DNA of 64,000 nt, from the NCBI RefSeq assembly GCF_000025485.1, contig NC_013851.1:3406001-3470000 (forward strand), read 5' to 3'. Position numbers and translations under genes: made by a program. The notes under the pieces were generated by a model. The model made no database searches. It was not told the origin of the DNA and saw only the letters and a list, made by a program, of their open reading frames with translations. The stretch comes from Allochromatium vinosum DSM 180. Lineage in GTDB: Bacteria > Pseudomonadota > Gammaproteobacteria > Chromatiales > Chromatiaceae. Below are positions 26,203 to 35,177 of this stretch, in pieces. Numbering within the stretch: the stretch's first letter is position 1; each line of letters begins with the position of its first letter.

Positions 26203-27411
26203 ATGTCCGAGTCCGCAAGCTTCGAAGATCTGCTCAACGAGTTCGACCAGACCCACCCACAGGCCCAGAAAGGTGAGCCGGCCGTGGGTGACAAGGTCAG
26301 CGGCACCCTGATCGCGATCGGCGAGGAATTCGCTTTCGTCGACCTGGGCGCCAAGTCCGAGGGCCGGCTCGATCTGGCCGTGATCCGCGACGCCGAGGGG
26401 CAGCTCAAGTACGCCGTCGGCGACACCGTCGAGACCCATGTCACCGGCAAGGACGAAGAGAGCGGCATGCTGCTGCTCGGCAGCCAGCACGCACACAAGT
26501 ACCATGGCGTTGACGAACTCGAAAGCGCCTACCGTCAGGGGCTGCCGGTCCAGGGCCAGGTGACGGGCGCGGTCAAGGGCGGGTGTGAGGTTCAGGTCGC
26601 CGGCGTGCGCGCCTTCTGTCCGGCTTCGCAGATCGACATCCGCTTCATCGAGGATCTGTCCGAATTCGTCGGCCAGAAGCTCGACTTCCGGATCACCAAG
26701 TTCGAGGGCGGACGTCGGCCCAATCTGGTGGTCTCGCGCCGCGCACTGCTGGAAGAGGAACAGCGCCTCAAGGCCGAGGAACTGCGCGCCCAGCTCAAGG
26801 AAGGCGCGGTCCTCACCGGTACCGTCACCTCGCTCAAGGACTATGGCGCCTTCGTCGATCTCGGCGGACTGGAGGGCATGATCCATATCAGCCAGCTCGC
26901 CTTCGGTCACGTCAAGCACCCCAAGGAGGTGTTGCAGGTCGGACAGCCGATCGAGGTCAGCGTGCTGCGCATCGAGCCGGCGACCGACGCCAAGAAGCGC
27001 GATAAGATCGCGCTCTCCATCCGCGCCCTGAGCCGCGATCCCTGGCTCGATGCCATCGAGCAGTTCCCGGCCGGTACGCGCGTGCAGGGTCGGGTGGCAC
27101 GCTTGCAACCGTTCGGCGCCTTCATCGAGCTGGCGCCCGGTGTCGACGGTCTGGTCCATATCAGCGAGCTGGGCGCCGGGCGGCGCGTCCAGCATCCGAG
27201 TGACGTGCTCAAGGAAGGCGACGAGGTGACGGCGACCGTGATCGGAGTCGATCTGGAGCGGCGACGCATCAGTCTTTCGCTCGACGAGAACCGTGAGGTC
27301 GATGCGGCCGCCGCCGTCGTCATCGCCACGGCGGCCAAAAAACCCGCCGCCGAGAAGACCATGGGCAGCTTCGGCGCCCTGCTTCAGGAAAGCCTCAAAA
27401 AGGGACGCTGA
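26203..27411 (+). CDS. S1 RNA-binding domain protein (ribosomal protein S1-like, four repeats)
   Basis: A 402-residue protein with four S1 (OB-fold) repeats at about 27-90, 110-170, 205-275 and 290-360. The third and fourth have the best signatures: LTGTVTSLKDYGAFVDLGGLEGMIHISQL and VQGRVARLQPFGAFIELAPGVDGLVHISEL. The housekeeping RpsA of proteobacteria has six repeats and about 560 residues, so this is a shorter paralogue that may bind mRNA or regulate translation. The N-terminal 20 residues are acidic. hemW follows 13 bases after its stop and may be co-transcribed. Confidence 0.85.
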   Translation: MSESASFEDLLNEFDQTHPQAQKGEPAVGDKVSGTLIAIGEEFAFVDLGAKSEGRLDLAVIRDAEGQLKYAVGDTVETHVTGKDEESGMLLLGSQHAHKYHGVDELESAYRQGLPVQGQVTGAVKGGCEVQVAGVRAFCPASQIDIRFIEDLSEFVGQKLDFRITKFEGGRRPNLVVSRRALLEEEQRLKAEELRAQLKEGAVLTGTVTSLKDYGAFVDLGGLEGMIHISQLAFGHVKHPKEVLQVGQPIEVSVLRIEPATDAKKRDKIALSIRALSRDPWLDAIEQFPAGTRVQGRVARLQPFGAFIELAPGVDGLVHISELGAGRRVQHPSDVLKEGDEVTATVIGVDLERRRISLSLDENREVDAAAAVVIATAAKKPAAEKTMGSFGALLQESLKKGR

Positions 27412-27424
27412 GCGGACGCGGCCG

Positions 27425-28612
27425 GTGGATTCGTTCGAGTATTCGCCGCCACCACTGGCGCTCTACGTCCATCTGCCCTGGTGCGTGCGCAAGTGTCCTT
27501 ACTGTGACTTCAACTCGCATCCGGGCGGCCGTGAGTCACGGCCGTTCGACGCCTATGTCGAACGGTTGCAGCTGGATCTCGACGCAGAGCTTCGCGAACC
27601 GGCGGCGCGTCGTCCGATCGGCTCGATCTTCATCGGCGGCGGCACGCCGAGCCTGTTTCCAGGCCCGGCGATCCGCCGTCTGCTCGACGGCATCCGCGCG
27701 CGCGTCGAATTGATCCCGGACGCTGAGATCACCCTGGAGGCCAATCCGGGCACGATCGATGCCGCGCATTTCGCCGCCTATCGCGAGGCGGGCATCAATC
27801 GGCTCTCGATCGGGGTGCAGAGCCTGTCGACCGAACAGTTGGAACGGCTCGGACGCATCCACACGCCCGAAGAGGCGCGTGAGGCCGTGCGGATCGCACG
27901 CGCACTGGGATTCGACAACCTCAATCTGGATCTGATGTTCGGTCTTCCCGGTCAGACGCTGGACGGGGCGCGAGCGGACCTCGACGCCCTGATCGCGCTG
28001 GAGCCCGAGCACGTCTCTTACTATCAGCTCACCGTCGAACCAGGCACGGCTTTCGGTGCACGTCCGCCCGAGCTGCCGGATGGCGATCTCGTCGCCGACA
28101 TGGGAGCGGAAGGCGCCGCGCGTCTGGAATCGGCCGGCTATGGGCGTTACGAAGTCTCGGCCTATGCACGTCGCGGACGTCAGTGCCGGCACAATCTCAA
28201 TTACTGGCGTTTCGGCGACTATCTGGGCATTGGTGCAGGCGCGCACGGCAAGCTGAGCGCCCAGCGTGCACCGACCGAGTCGACCATGCCCTGGCGCGTC
28301 TGGCGTACCGAAAAGCCGGTTCACCCAAACCTGTATCTGAACGCCGACCCGAGCCAACCGCTCGGTGTCCGCCGTGATCTGAGCGAAGCGGACCTGATCC
28401 TCGAATTCGTCCTGAATGCCCTGCGTCTCACCGACGGCTTCGAGCCGGACCTGTTCACGGCGACGACCGGGCTGCCCTGGTCACGGATCGCCGCGAGGCT
28501 GCAAGCCGCTGCCGACGACAGACTCCTGAGTCTCGACCCGGACCGGGTCGCCCCCACGCCGCTGGGACGCGATTTTCTCGACGATCTTGTCGCTCGCTTC
28601 CTGGCAGTGTAA
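27425..28612 (+). CDS. hemW: Radical-SAM heme chaperone HemW
   Basis: A 395-residue radical-SAM protein with the cluster motif CVRKCPYCDFNSH (C-x3-C-x2-C) right after YVHLPW. HemW lacks the extra cysteine of true coproporphyrinogen dehydrogenase HemN and acts as a heme-binding chaperone for respiratory enzymes. FIGGGTPSLF, TLEANPGTID, RLSIGVQSL and NLDLMFGLPGQT are family motifs. The start is the GTG at 27425, which places the cluster motif at the usual distance from the N-terminus; the frame is open further upstream inside the S1-domain gene. Many databases label such proteins HemN, which the cysteine pattern does not support. Confidence 0.9.
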   Translation: MDSFEYSPPPLALYVHLPWCVRKCPYCDFNSHPGGRESRPFDAYVERLQLDLDAELREPAARRPIGSIFIGGGTPSLFPGPAIRRLLDGIRARVELIPDAEITLEANPGTIDAAHFAAYREAGINRLSIGVQSLSTEQLERLGRIHTPEEAREAVRIARALGFDNLNLDLMFGLPGQTLDGARADLDALIALEPEHVSYYQLTVEPGTAFGARPPELPDGDLVADMGAEGAARLESAGYGRYEVSAYARRGRQCRHNLNYWRFGDYLGIGAGAHGKLSAQRAPTESTMPWRVWRTEKPVHPNLYLNADPSQPLGVRRDLSEADLILEFVLNALRLTDGFEPDLFTATTGLPWSRIAARLQAAADDRLLSLDPDRVAPTPLGRDFLDDLVARFLAV

Positions 28613-28686
28613 GCTCGCACGGTTCGCAAATGATTGCGCGCGTTGCTGCAAGCTGGTAGATTGGCGCGTTTCCCAAGAATTTTCAC

Positions 28687-28698
28687 GCCCATGTGGGC
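28687..28698 (+). promoter_or_regulatory. Hairpin in the rpmE leader
   Basis: GCCCATGTGGGC is a perfect 5-bp stem with a two-base loop. It ends 12 bases before the rpmE start and just before the ribosome-binding region (AAAAGGGTC). Leader structures are involved in autogenous control of bL31 in some bacteria; here only the structure is seen. Confidence 0.4.
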
Positions 28699-28710
28699 AA
28701 AAGGGTCACC

Positions 28711-28911
28711 ATGAAAGAAGGAATCCACCCCGAATACCATGACGTGAAGGTGGTCTGCAGCTGCGGCAACGCATTCACGACCCGCTCCACCAAAGGAAAG
28801 GAGATGCACGTGGAAGTCTGCTCCGCCTGCCATCCCTTCTACACCGGCAAGCAGAAGGTGCTGGACACGGCCGGTCGCGTCGACAAGTTCCGTCGCAAGT
28901 ACTCGCGCTGA
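28711..28911 (+). CDS. rpmE: 50S ribosomal protein L31 (zinc-binding form)
   Basis: A 66-residue bL31. It starts [22 protein letters not shown] and carries four cysteines (CSC, CSAC), so it is the zinc-containing C+ form expressed in zinc-replete cells. [24 protein letters not shown] is the universal C-terminus. The ATG at 28711 gives the standard N-terminus; an in-frame GTG/ATG upstream would add five or six residues. A stable hairpin lies 50 bases after the stop. Confidence 0.96.
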   Translation: MKEGIHPEYHDVKVVCSCGNAFTTRSTKGKEMHVEVCSACHPFYTGKQKVLDTAGRVDKFRRKYSR

Positions 28912-29261
28912 GCACAGCGACCGATACCGCCTGCCCATCCGGACATCGTCGCTCAGATCCCGACCACGAACCCGCGAGACCAAAAGTCTCGGTTCGTGGT
29001 CGTGTGCGCGTCGACGATGCCTGGACGATCCAGCCTCCAAGCCGATTCGGCATCGATCTCCCCGATCATTCAAAGCGCGCCTACTTGACTCGCCGCCCGT
29101 GCGCGACGATCATGGTGCCTGCTTGCCCGCCCACGCGCGTTCCGTCACGTCACCCCGCTGTCCTTGACCCGGAAGCTCGTCGACTCAGGGCGCCCTGATC
29201 GAGGCGCCGGCCGATCGGCCGGCTGGCCCGACCGATTTCATCTCAATCCGCGGAGACCATC
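28912..29261. other. Intergenic region between rpmE and malic enzyme
   Basis: This 350-base gap has no credible gene. It contains the long hairpin at 28961-29002. Otherwise I see only moderately GC-rich DNA leading to GCGGAGACC, the probable ribosome-binding site of the malic enzyme gene. The gap should also hold that gene's promoter, but I could not pick out convincing -35 and -10 boxes. Confidence 0.7.
28961..29002 (+). terminator. Long stable hairpin downstream of rpmE
   Basis: CGACCACGAACC (28961-28972) pairs perfectly with GGTTCGTGGTCG (28991-29002). Inside it, GAGAC and GTCTC form a second five-pair stem around a CAAAA loop, with a three-base bulge. There is no T-run on either side. 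It probably ends or protects the rpmE transcript; a small-RNA or protein-binding role cannot be excluded. Confidence 0.6.
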
Positions 29262-30521
29262 GTGACCGATTCCGAGAACAAGGCCCATCTCGACGCCGAC
29301 CTCAACCGTCAGGCACTCGACTTCCACGCCCTGCCGCGGCCGGGCAAGATCGGCACCGAGGTCACCAAGCCGGCCGAGACCCAGCGGGATCTCTCGCTGG
29401 CCTATACGCCAGGCGTGGCCGAACCCGTGCGCCAGATCCACGCCGACCCGGATCTCGCCTACCGCTACACCAACAAGGGCAATCTGGTGGCGGTCATCAC
29501 CGACGGCACCGCCGTGCTCGGGCTGGGCAATGTCGGCGGGCTGGCCGGCAAGCCGGTGATGGAGGGCAAGGCGGTTCTCTTCAAACGCTTCGCCGACATC
29601 GACTGTTTCGACATCGAGGTCGACGCCGAGAGTCCGCAGGCTTTCATCGAGACGGTGGCGCGCATCGCCCCGACCTTTGGCGGCATCAACCTGGAAGACA
29701 TCGCCGCGCCACATTGCTTCGAGATCGAGCAGGCGCTCGTCGAACAGCTCGACATCCCGGTCTTCCACGACGACCAGCACGGCACCGCGATCATCATCGC
29801 CGCCGGTCTGCTCAATGCCCTGGAGCTGCAAGGCAAGACGCTCGCGGAGGCGCGCATCGTTGTCCTGGGCGCGGGGGCGGCCGGTATCGCCGGCGTGCGG
29901 CTGCTGCTGGCGCTCGGCGCGCACCCTGACAACATCTTCTGTGTCGACCGCCAGGGTATCATCCATTCCGGGCGTCAGGATCTGAACACCTACAAGCGCG
30001 GCGTGGCGGTCGAGACCGAGAAGCGCACGCTCGCCGATGCCATGGACGGTGCCGACGTCTTCATCGGCGTCTCCGGGCCGGATCTGGTCTCGCCCGAGAT
30101 GCTCGCGTCCATGGCGCCGCGCCCGATCGTCTTCGCGCTCTCCAATCCCGTGCCCGAGATCCGCCCTGCAGTGGCCCTGTCCGTGCGCGACGATCTGGTG
30201 ATGGCCACCGGACGCTCGGATTATCCGAACCAGATCAACAACGTACTTGGTTTTCCCTTCATCTTCCGCGGCGCGCTCGACGTGCGGGCCTCGTGCATCA
30301 ACCAAGCCATGCAGATCGCGGCCGTCGAAGCCCTGCGCACGCTCACCCGCGAGCCGGTGCCGGCAGAGGTTCTGGAGGCGTATGGATTGAAGGAACTGAG
30401 TTTCGGGCCGGACTACATCATTCCCAAACCATTCGATCCGCGTCTGCGCGAGCGGGTACCAGCGGCGGTCGCGCGTGCGGCCATCGACAGCGGCGTGGCC
30501 AGGCTTCAGACCAACCTCTGA
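29262..30521 (+). CDS. maeB: NAD(P)-dependent malic enzyme
   Basis: A 419-residue decarboxylating malate dehydrogenase giving pyruvate and CO2. It starts with GTG at 29262, preceded by GGAG. SLAYTPGVAEPVRQI holds the catalytic tyrosine, and AVITDGTAVLGLGNVG and FHDDQHGTA the metal and substrate residues. VVLGAGAAGIAGVRLLLALG is the NAD(P) fold, and ALSNPVPEI the C-terminal motif. It corresponds to the catalytic half of MaeB; the C-terminal phosphotransacetylase-like domain is absent, so it is a stand-alone short form. It precedes citrate synthase on the same strand. Confidence 0.93.
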   Translation: MTDSENKAHLDADLNRQALDFHALPRPGKIGTEVTKPAETQRDLSLAYTPGVAEPVRQIHADPDLAYRYTNKGNLVAVITDGTAVLGLGNVGGLAGKPVMEGKAVLFKRFADIDCFDIEVDAESPQAFIETVARIAPTFGGINLEDIAAPHCFEIEQALVEQLDIPVFHDDQHGTAIIIAAGLLNALELQGKTLAEARIVVLGAGAAGIAGVRLLLALGAHPDNIFCVDRQGIIHSGRQDLNTYKRGVAVETEKRTLADAMDGADVFIGVSGPDLVSPEMLASMAPRPIVFALSNPVPEIRPAVALSVRDDLVMATGRSDYPNQINNVLGFPFIFRGALDVRASCINQAMQIAAVEALRTLTREPVPAEVLEAYGLKELSFGPDYIIPKPFDPRLRERVPAAVARAAIDSGVARLQTNL

Positions 30522-30574
30522 ATCGACCGGCTCGAGTCGCCTCGATTCGGGTATATGGACCACTAACCGGCAGA

Positions 30575-30608
30575 GCCCGACGCACGACGACACCCGTCGG
30601 CGTCGGGC
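30575..30608 (+). terminator. Strong hairpin between malic enzyme and citrate synthase genes
   Basis: GCCCGACGC (30575-30583) pairs with GCGTCGGGC (30600-30608). Inside, CGACG and CGTCG extend the stem to 14 pairs around an ACACC loop with one bulged A. It has no T-run and lies just before the gltA ribosome site, so it could be a terminator, a transcript-stabilising structure or a leader element. Confidence 0.5.
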
Positions 30609-30629
30609 GACTTGTCCAGGAGCGAGCCC

Positions 30630-31916
30630 ATGACGAACGAAACCATCACCGTCACCAACAACGTCACCGGCGAGAGCCGTGACTTCCCCTTGCGCCAAGG
30701 CACTCTGGGGCCGGCGGCGGTCGACATCTCCTCGCTGTACCGTGAGGCCGGATTCTTCACCTACGATCCCGGCTTCATGTCCACTGCCAGCTGCAACAGC
30801 CGCATCACCTATATCGATGGTGACGAGGGCGTCCTGCTCTATCGCGGCTATCCCATCGAGCAACTGGCCACCAAGGCGAGCTTCCTGGAAGTCGCCTATC
30901 TGCTGCTCTATGGCGAGCTGCCAGGCGAGAAGGATCTGGTCAGTTTCGAACGGTTGATCATGCGTCACACCATGCTCAACGAGAACCTGAAGAACTTCCT
31001 CAACGGGTTCCACTACGACGCGCATCCCATGGCCATGCTCATGGGCGTCGTCGGCTCGCTCTCGGCCTTCTATCACGACTCGCTCAGCGTCAACGATCCC
31101 CGTCATCGCGAGATCGCCGCGCATCGTCTGATCGCCAAGATCCCCACCATCGCGGCAGCCGCCTACAAGCACAGCGTCGGCGAACCGATCATCTATCCGC
31201 GCAATGATCTGCGCTATTGCGCCAACTTCCTGCGCATGATGTTCGCCACGCCCTGCGAGGACTACAAGCCGACCCTGATCGCCGAGAAGGCGATGAATCT
31301 GCTGTTCATCCTCCACGCCGACCACGAACAGAACGCCAGCACCTCGACCGTGCGTCTGGCGGCCAGCTCGGGGGCCAATCCCTTCGCCTGCATCGCCGCC
31401 GGCATCGCCTCACTCTGGGGACCGGCGCATGGCGGCGCCAACGAAGCCGTGCTCGACATGCTGCTGGAGATCGGCGACGTCAAGAACGTCCCGAAATACA
31501 TCGAGAAGGCCAAGGACAAGGACGATCCCTTCCGGCTGATGGGCTTCGGCCACCGGGTCTACAAGAACTACGACCCGCGCGCCAAGATCATCCGCGAAGT
31601 CTGCTATCAGGTGCTCGACGAGCTGGCCGACAACGACAACCCGCTGTTCGAGCTGGCGATGAAGCTCGAAGAGATCGCGCTCAACGACGAATACTTCGTC
31701 GAACGCAAGCTCTATCCGAACGTCGACTTCTACTCCGGCATCATCTATCAGGCGCTCGGCATCCCGCGCAACATGTTCACCGTCATGTTCGCCGTGGCGC
31801 GCACCGTCGGCTGGGTCTCGCACTGGATGGAGATGATGGACGACCGCATCGGCCGGCCGCGTCAGATCTACCGTGGACCGAGTCAGCGCGACTATCTGCC
31901 GATCTCCAAGCGCTGA
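30630..31916 (+). CDS. gltA: Citrate synthase (type II, hexameric class)
   Basis: A 428-residue enzyme condensing oxaloacetate and acetyl-CoA, the entry to the TCA cycle. The N-terminus [38 protein letters not shown] is typical of proteobacterial GltA. Catalytic residues sit in [15 protein letters not shown] (His), [12 protein letters not shown] (His) and a later Asp in [21 protein letters not shown] binds substrate. The ATG at 30630 has GGAGCGAGCC before it. The last 25 bases overlap the end of the next gene on the opposite strand. Confidence 0.96.
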   Translation: MTNETITVTNNVTGESRDFPLRQGTLGPAAVDISSLYREAGFFTYDPGFMSTASCNSRITYIDGDEGVLLYRGYPIEQLATKASFLEVAYLLLYGELPGEKDLVSFERLIMRHTMLNENLKNFLNGFHYDAHPMAMLMGVVGSLSAFYHDSLSVNDPRHREIAAHRLIAKIPTIAAAAYKHSVGEPIIYPRNDLRYCANFLRMMFATPCEDYKPTLIAEKAMNLLFILHADHEQNASTSTVRLAASSGANPFACIAAGIASLWGPAHGGANEAVLDMLLEIGDVKNVPKYIEKAKDKDDPFRLMGFGHRVYKNYDPRAKIIREVCYQVLDELADNDNPLFELAMKLEEIALNDEYFVERKLYPNVDFYSGIIYQALGIPRNMFTVMFAVARTVGWVSHWMEMMDDRIGRPRQIYRGPSQRDYLPISKR

Positions 31917-32557
31917 CAAGGCGCTGACTGGGGTACGCCGGGCGTGCCCTGGTCCTCTCTCGCCAGCATTCGCTCGACCGCCGCGAGATCCGCGCCCAGA
32001 CCAGGACGGTCGGTGATCGGATCGAGCGGCGGTTGGCGCCGAGCGCGTACCGGCAAGACGATGAGTTCGAATGGGATCTCGCCGGCCAGAAACCCGAAGG
32101 CAGGGTGTGCGAGTCGCTGTCCATTCGTATAGCGCAGGATGCGTTCGCCCTCACGCCAGGGAATACCCTGGTCGGCGAGCGTGAAAAGCACGTCTTCCGG
32201 CCGATCGGCGAAGAGGAACAGTTCGACACCGTTCTGTCGATCGCCGAGATCGTGCAGGGTCGAGCCGATCAGGCGCGGTTCGAACTCCGACAGCATCCAC
32301 ATCGCCTGCACGGCTTCGCGCTTGAGCGACCGACTCGCCTCATCGTGCCCGGCACCCCAGAACAACTGGCGTTGCATCAGCACGGCCTCCTTGAGCCGTT
32401 CATTCGAAGGCCACTGGCGGCGATCCAGGATGCCGGTGCGTTCGGCTGCTTTGCGCCGCGCCGACTCGAAGTCGTTCAAGCCCTGCTCGACCATGATGCG
32501 CGCGGCCTCGTAGGCCAGGCGCTCGCGTTGGGTATTGGCATGATCACGCTTCGACAT
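31892..32557 (-). CDS. Conserved-looking protein of unknown function (221 aa)
   Basis: About 221 residues from the ATG at 32557, preceded by a GGAGG-like site; an in-frame start at 32635 would add 26 residues. The N-terminal half is helical and charged ([29 protein letters not shown], then [17 protein letters not shown]). The second half has alternating strands ([42 protein letters not shown]). No signal peptide or membrane helix is seen. The fold of the second half is faintly reminiscent of nucleotidyltransferases, which is not enough for a call. It stands alone between gltA and the pilM promoter. Confidence 0.75.
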   Translation of the reverse strand: MSKRDHANTQRERLAYEAARIMVEQGLNDFESARRKAAERTGILDRRQWPSNERLKEAVLMQRQLFWGAGHDEASRSLKREAVQAMWMLSEFEPRLIGSTLHDLGDRQNGVELFLFADRPEDVLFTLADQGIPWREGERILRYTNGQRLAHPAFGFLAGEIPFELIVLPVRARRQPPLDPITDRPGLGADLAAVERMLAREDQGTPGVPQSAPCQRLEIGR

Positions 32558-32715
32558 CGAGTGGCCTCCTGTGTGTTCTTTTTTTGCAACAGCCGGAGTT
32601 CGGATCAAGGCGAACGGGCGAAACGTCTCGAACACGACAGACGCCCCGGTTCCAAGCCGCCATAAATGGCTGATGGGCCAAGTCTAACTCAGCTGGTGTT
32701 GCGGGAATAACGCAA

Positions 32716-32743
32716 TCGACATCAGGGACGATGTGTCTATAAT
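32716..32743 (+). promoter_or_regulatory. Sigma-70 promoter of pilMNOPQ
   Basis: TCGACA (32716-32721) and the perfect -10 box TATAAT (32738-32743) are spaced by 16 bases. The site is about 90 bases before pilM and is the only good promoter in the gap 32558-32834. Confidence 0.6.
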
Positions 32744-32834
32744 GAGTCGTGGTATTTCTCGAACCTCGGCCTCCTTCGATCGTTGCGCGTCTGGATCGTC
32801 TCTGTCGCGCCGGATCACGACCAGCGAGATCACT

Positions 32835-33908
32835 ATGTTTGGCCTCACGCGCAAGAACAGTCCGCTCCTGGGGATCGACATCAGTACGACGGCCATCAAA
32901 CTGGTCGAGCTATCACGGATCGCCGCGACACCCGTGCCGCGCTTTCGCGTCGAGCACTATGCGATCGAGCCGCTGCCGAGCGCGGCCATCGTCGAGAAAA
33001 AGATCGTCGATCACGAAGTGGTCGGCGACGGCATCCGCCGCGCATTGCTCAAGTCGGGCACCAAGACCAAGCGCGCGGCCGTCGCCCTCGCCGGCGCGGC
33101 CGTCATCACCAAGATCATCACCCTGCCCGCCGCGCTGAAAGAAGCCGAGATGGAGAGCCAGATCCAGCTCGACGCCGATCAATACATCCCCTATCCGCTC
33201 GAAGAGGTCAATCTCGATTTCAGCGTCCTCGGCCCTTCGCCGAACGCTCCCGAACTCGTCGAGGTGCTGCTGGCCGCCTCGCGTCGTGAGAACGTCGACG
33301 ATCGCATCAGCGTCCTGGAGATCGCCGGACTCACGCCCCTGGTGGTCGACGTCGAGGCTTACGCCATGGAGCACGCCTGCTCGATGCTGCTGGGCGTCAA
33401 GGGTGAAGGCAAGGATGCGCCCATCCTGGGTGTCGTGGACGTCGGGGCCTCCACCACGACGCTCCATGTATTCAATGAGGGGCGGATCATGTATACGCGC
33501 GAGCAGAACTTCGGCGGCCGACAACTCAGAGAGGAGGTTCAGCGCCGTTATGGTCTCACGGACGAACAGGCGGCGCAGAAGATCCGCGCCGGCGATGTCG
33601 CCGACACCTATGAGATCGAGGTGCTCAACCCCTTCAAGGAGGCCCTGGCCCAGCAGATCGGACGGGCGCTGCAATTCTTCTACTCCGGCACGACCTTCAG
33701 TAATGTCGACCGGATACTCCTGGCCGGCGGTGCGGCCAGTCTCCCGCGAATCGATGCCCTGGTGGAGGAGCGACTCCGGATCCCCACCACGGTCGCCAAT
33801 CCATTCGGTCAGATGTCGTTTGCGCCGCGCGTCAACTCCCAGTCACTCATGCGAGAGGCACCGGGAATGATGGTGGCCGTCGGCCTGGCCTTGCGGGGGT
33901 TCGACTGA
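32835..33908 (+). CDS. pilM: Type IV pilus inner-membrane platform protein PilM
   Basis: A 357-residue actin-like cytoplasmic protein. The N-terminus LLGIDISTTAIKLVELS is the phosphate-1 loop, VVDVGASTTTLHVFNEG is phosphate-2, and RILLAGGAASLPRIDALVEERL binds the adenosine. PilM binds the N-terminal tail of PilN and links the motor to the PilNOPQ alignment complex. The ATG at 32835 gives the standard short N-terminus (MFGLTRK). The pilM stop and pilN start share one base. Confidence 0.94.
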   Translation: MFGLTRKNSPLLGIDISTTAIKLVELSRIAATPVPRFRVEHYAIEPLPSAAIVEKKIVDHEVVGDGIRRALLKSGTKTKRAAVALAGAAVITKIITLPAALKEAEMESQIQLDADQYIPYPLEEVNLDFSVLGPSPNAPELVEVLLAASRRENVDDRISVLEIAGLTPLVVDVEAYAMEHACSMLLGVKGEGKDAPILGVVDVGASTTTLHVFNEGRIMYTREQNFGGRQLREEVQRRYGLTDEQAAQKIRAGDVADTYEIEVLNPFKEALAQQIGRALQFFYSGTTFSNVDRILLAGGAASLPRIDALVEERLRIPTTVANPFGQMSFAPRVNSQSLMREAPGMMVAVGLALRGFD

Positions 33909-34510
33909 TGGCACGCATCAATCTGCTTCCCTGGCGCGAGGCGGCGCGTCAGCAACGCCGGCAGGAATTCCTGACCCTGCTGGGTGTCGCGCTCGGCCTG
34001 ACGGCCCTGGCCGTCGCCCTGGTGCATTTCTATTTCGAGGATCGGATCAGCGGTCAGCAGGCGCGCAATCAATACCTCAAGACCGAGATCGCCGCGCTCG
34101 ACCGCAAGATCAAGGAGATCAGCGAGATCGAGAAGACCAAGTCCGATCTGCTCGCGCGCATGGAGATCATCCAGCGCCTGCAGAAGAGCCGCCCCGAGAT
34201 CGTGCGCCTCTTTGACGAGCTGGTGACGGCCCTGCCCGAGGGAGTCTATCTGACCAAGCTCGAACAGTCGGAGCGCACCGTCACGCTCGAGGGACGCGCC
34301 CAATCGAATGCGCGGGTCTCGGCCTTCATGCGCCGGATCGAGAGCTCGCAGTCCATCGGCCAGCCGCGTCTGATGTTGATCGAGAACAAGGACAAGACAG
34401 GCACCGGACTCAGTCATTTCCGCCTGTCGTTCAATCAGAACAGCCCGGAACCCGAGACGCCGGCAGCAAAACCGGCCAAGCCGGCTCGGAAACCGGCCCG
34501 CAAGGCCTGA
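33908..34510 (+). CDS. pilN: Type IV pilus assembly protein PilN
   Basis: A 200-residue bitopic inner-membrane protein. The cytoplasmic tail INLLPWREAARQQRR is the PilM-binding motif. One transmembrane helix follows (FLTLLGVALGLTALAVALVHF), then a coiled coil and a ferredoxin-like periplasmic domain. The C-terminus is Pro/Ala/Lys-rich (AAKPAKPARKPARKA), a low-complexity tail not essential to the fold. Confidence 0.93.
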   Translation: MARINLLPWREAARQQRRQEFLTLLGVALGLTALAVALVHFYFEDRISGQQARNQYLKTEIAALDRKIKEISEIEKTKSDLLARMEIIQRLQKSRPEIVRLFDELVTALPEGVYLTKLEQSERTVTLEGRAQSNARVSAFMRRIESSQSIGQPRLMLIENKDKTGTGLSHFRLSFNQNSPEPETPAAKPAKPARKPARKA

Positions 34511-34556
34511 TCGGCTTCAGGGCGAGTCATACAGTCATCCGAATCGGAGCCGGCGC

Positions 34557-35177
34557 ATGGATCTCAACGAACTCAACCAACTCGATATCAACGATTTCGG
34601 TGAGTGGCCGATTCCGATCAAGGCGGTCGCCATCCTGATCGCCTGTATCGCCCTCGGTGGTCTGGCCTACTATTACGACACCAGCGGTCAGCTCGACCGG
34701 CTCGCGCAGGAGCAGAAGACGGAGCAGGATCTGCGTACCAGTCTGGCGATCAAGCAGCAGAAGGCCGCCAACCTGCAAGCCTATCGCGATCAGCTCGCCG
34801 AGATGGAGCAGTCCTTCGGTGCCATGCTCAAGCAACTGCCCAATCGTACCGAGGTCGCCGCACTGCTCGTCGATGTCTCGCAGACGGGTCTGGCCAACGG
34901 ATTGGAGTTCGAACTCTTCCAGCCCGAGAACGAGATCACGCGGGAGTTCTATGCCGAGTTGCCGATCCGCATCCGCGTGCGCGGCAACTATCACGATTTC
35001 GGGCGTTTCGTCAGTGGATTGGCCGCCCTGCCGCGCATCGTCACCATCCATGACGTTCAGATCTCCGACAGCGCCGGGCAATCGACCGGGGGACAGCCCG
35101 CCGGGACGGGTGACGGGCCATTGGTCCTGCAAGCCACGGTCAAGACCTATCGCTATCTGGAAGAGGGAGTGCAATGA
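34557..35177 (+). CDS. pilO: Type IV pilus assembly protein PilO
   Basis: A 206-residue inner-membrane protein that heterodimerises with PilN. After a short cytoplasmic start (LNELNQLDINDFGEWP) comes a transmembrane helix (AVAILIACIALGGLAYYYDT), a coiled coil and a periplasmic core. The strings LPNRTEVAALLVDVSQTGLANGLEF and FYAELPIRIRVRGNYHDFGRFVSGLAALPRIV are typical of PilO. It overlaps pilP by four bases. Confidence 0.94.
   Translation: MDLNELNQLDINDFGEWPIPIKAVAILIACIALGGLAYYYDTSGQLDRLAQEQKTEQDLRTSLAIKQQKAANLQAYRDQLAEMEQSFGAMLKQLPNRTEVAALLVDVSQTGLANGLEFELFQPENEITREFYAELPIRIRVRGNYHDFGRFVSGLAALPRIVTIHDVQISDSAGQSTGGQPAGTGDGPLVLQATVKTYRYLEEGVQ

Noticed and set aside
27425-28612. Oxygen-independent coproporphyrinogen oxidase HemN
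   Set aside because: The cluster motif lacks the additional cysteine of HemN and the protein is shorter, fitting HemW.
29238-31325. A 695-codon open frame on the minus strand opposite malic enzyme and citrate synthase
   Set aside because: Both plus-strand genes have complete catalytic motifs; the antisense frame is a product of high third-position GC and has Asp/Gly/His-rich, motif-free sequence.
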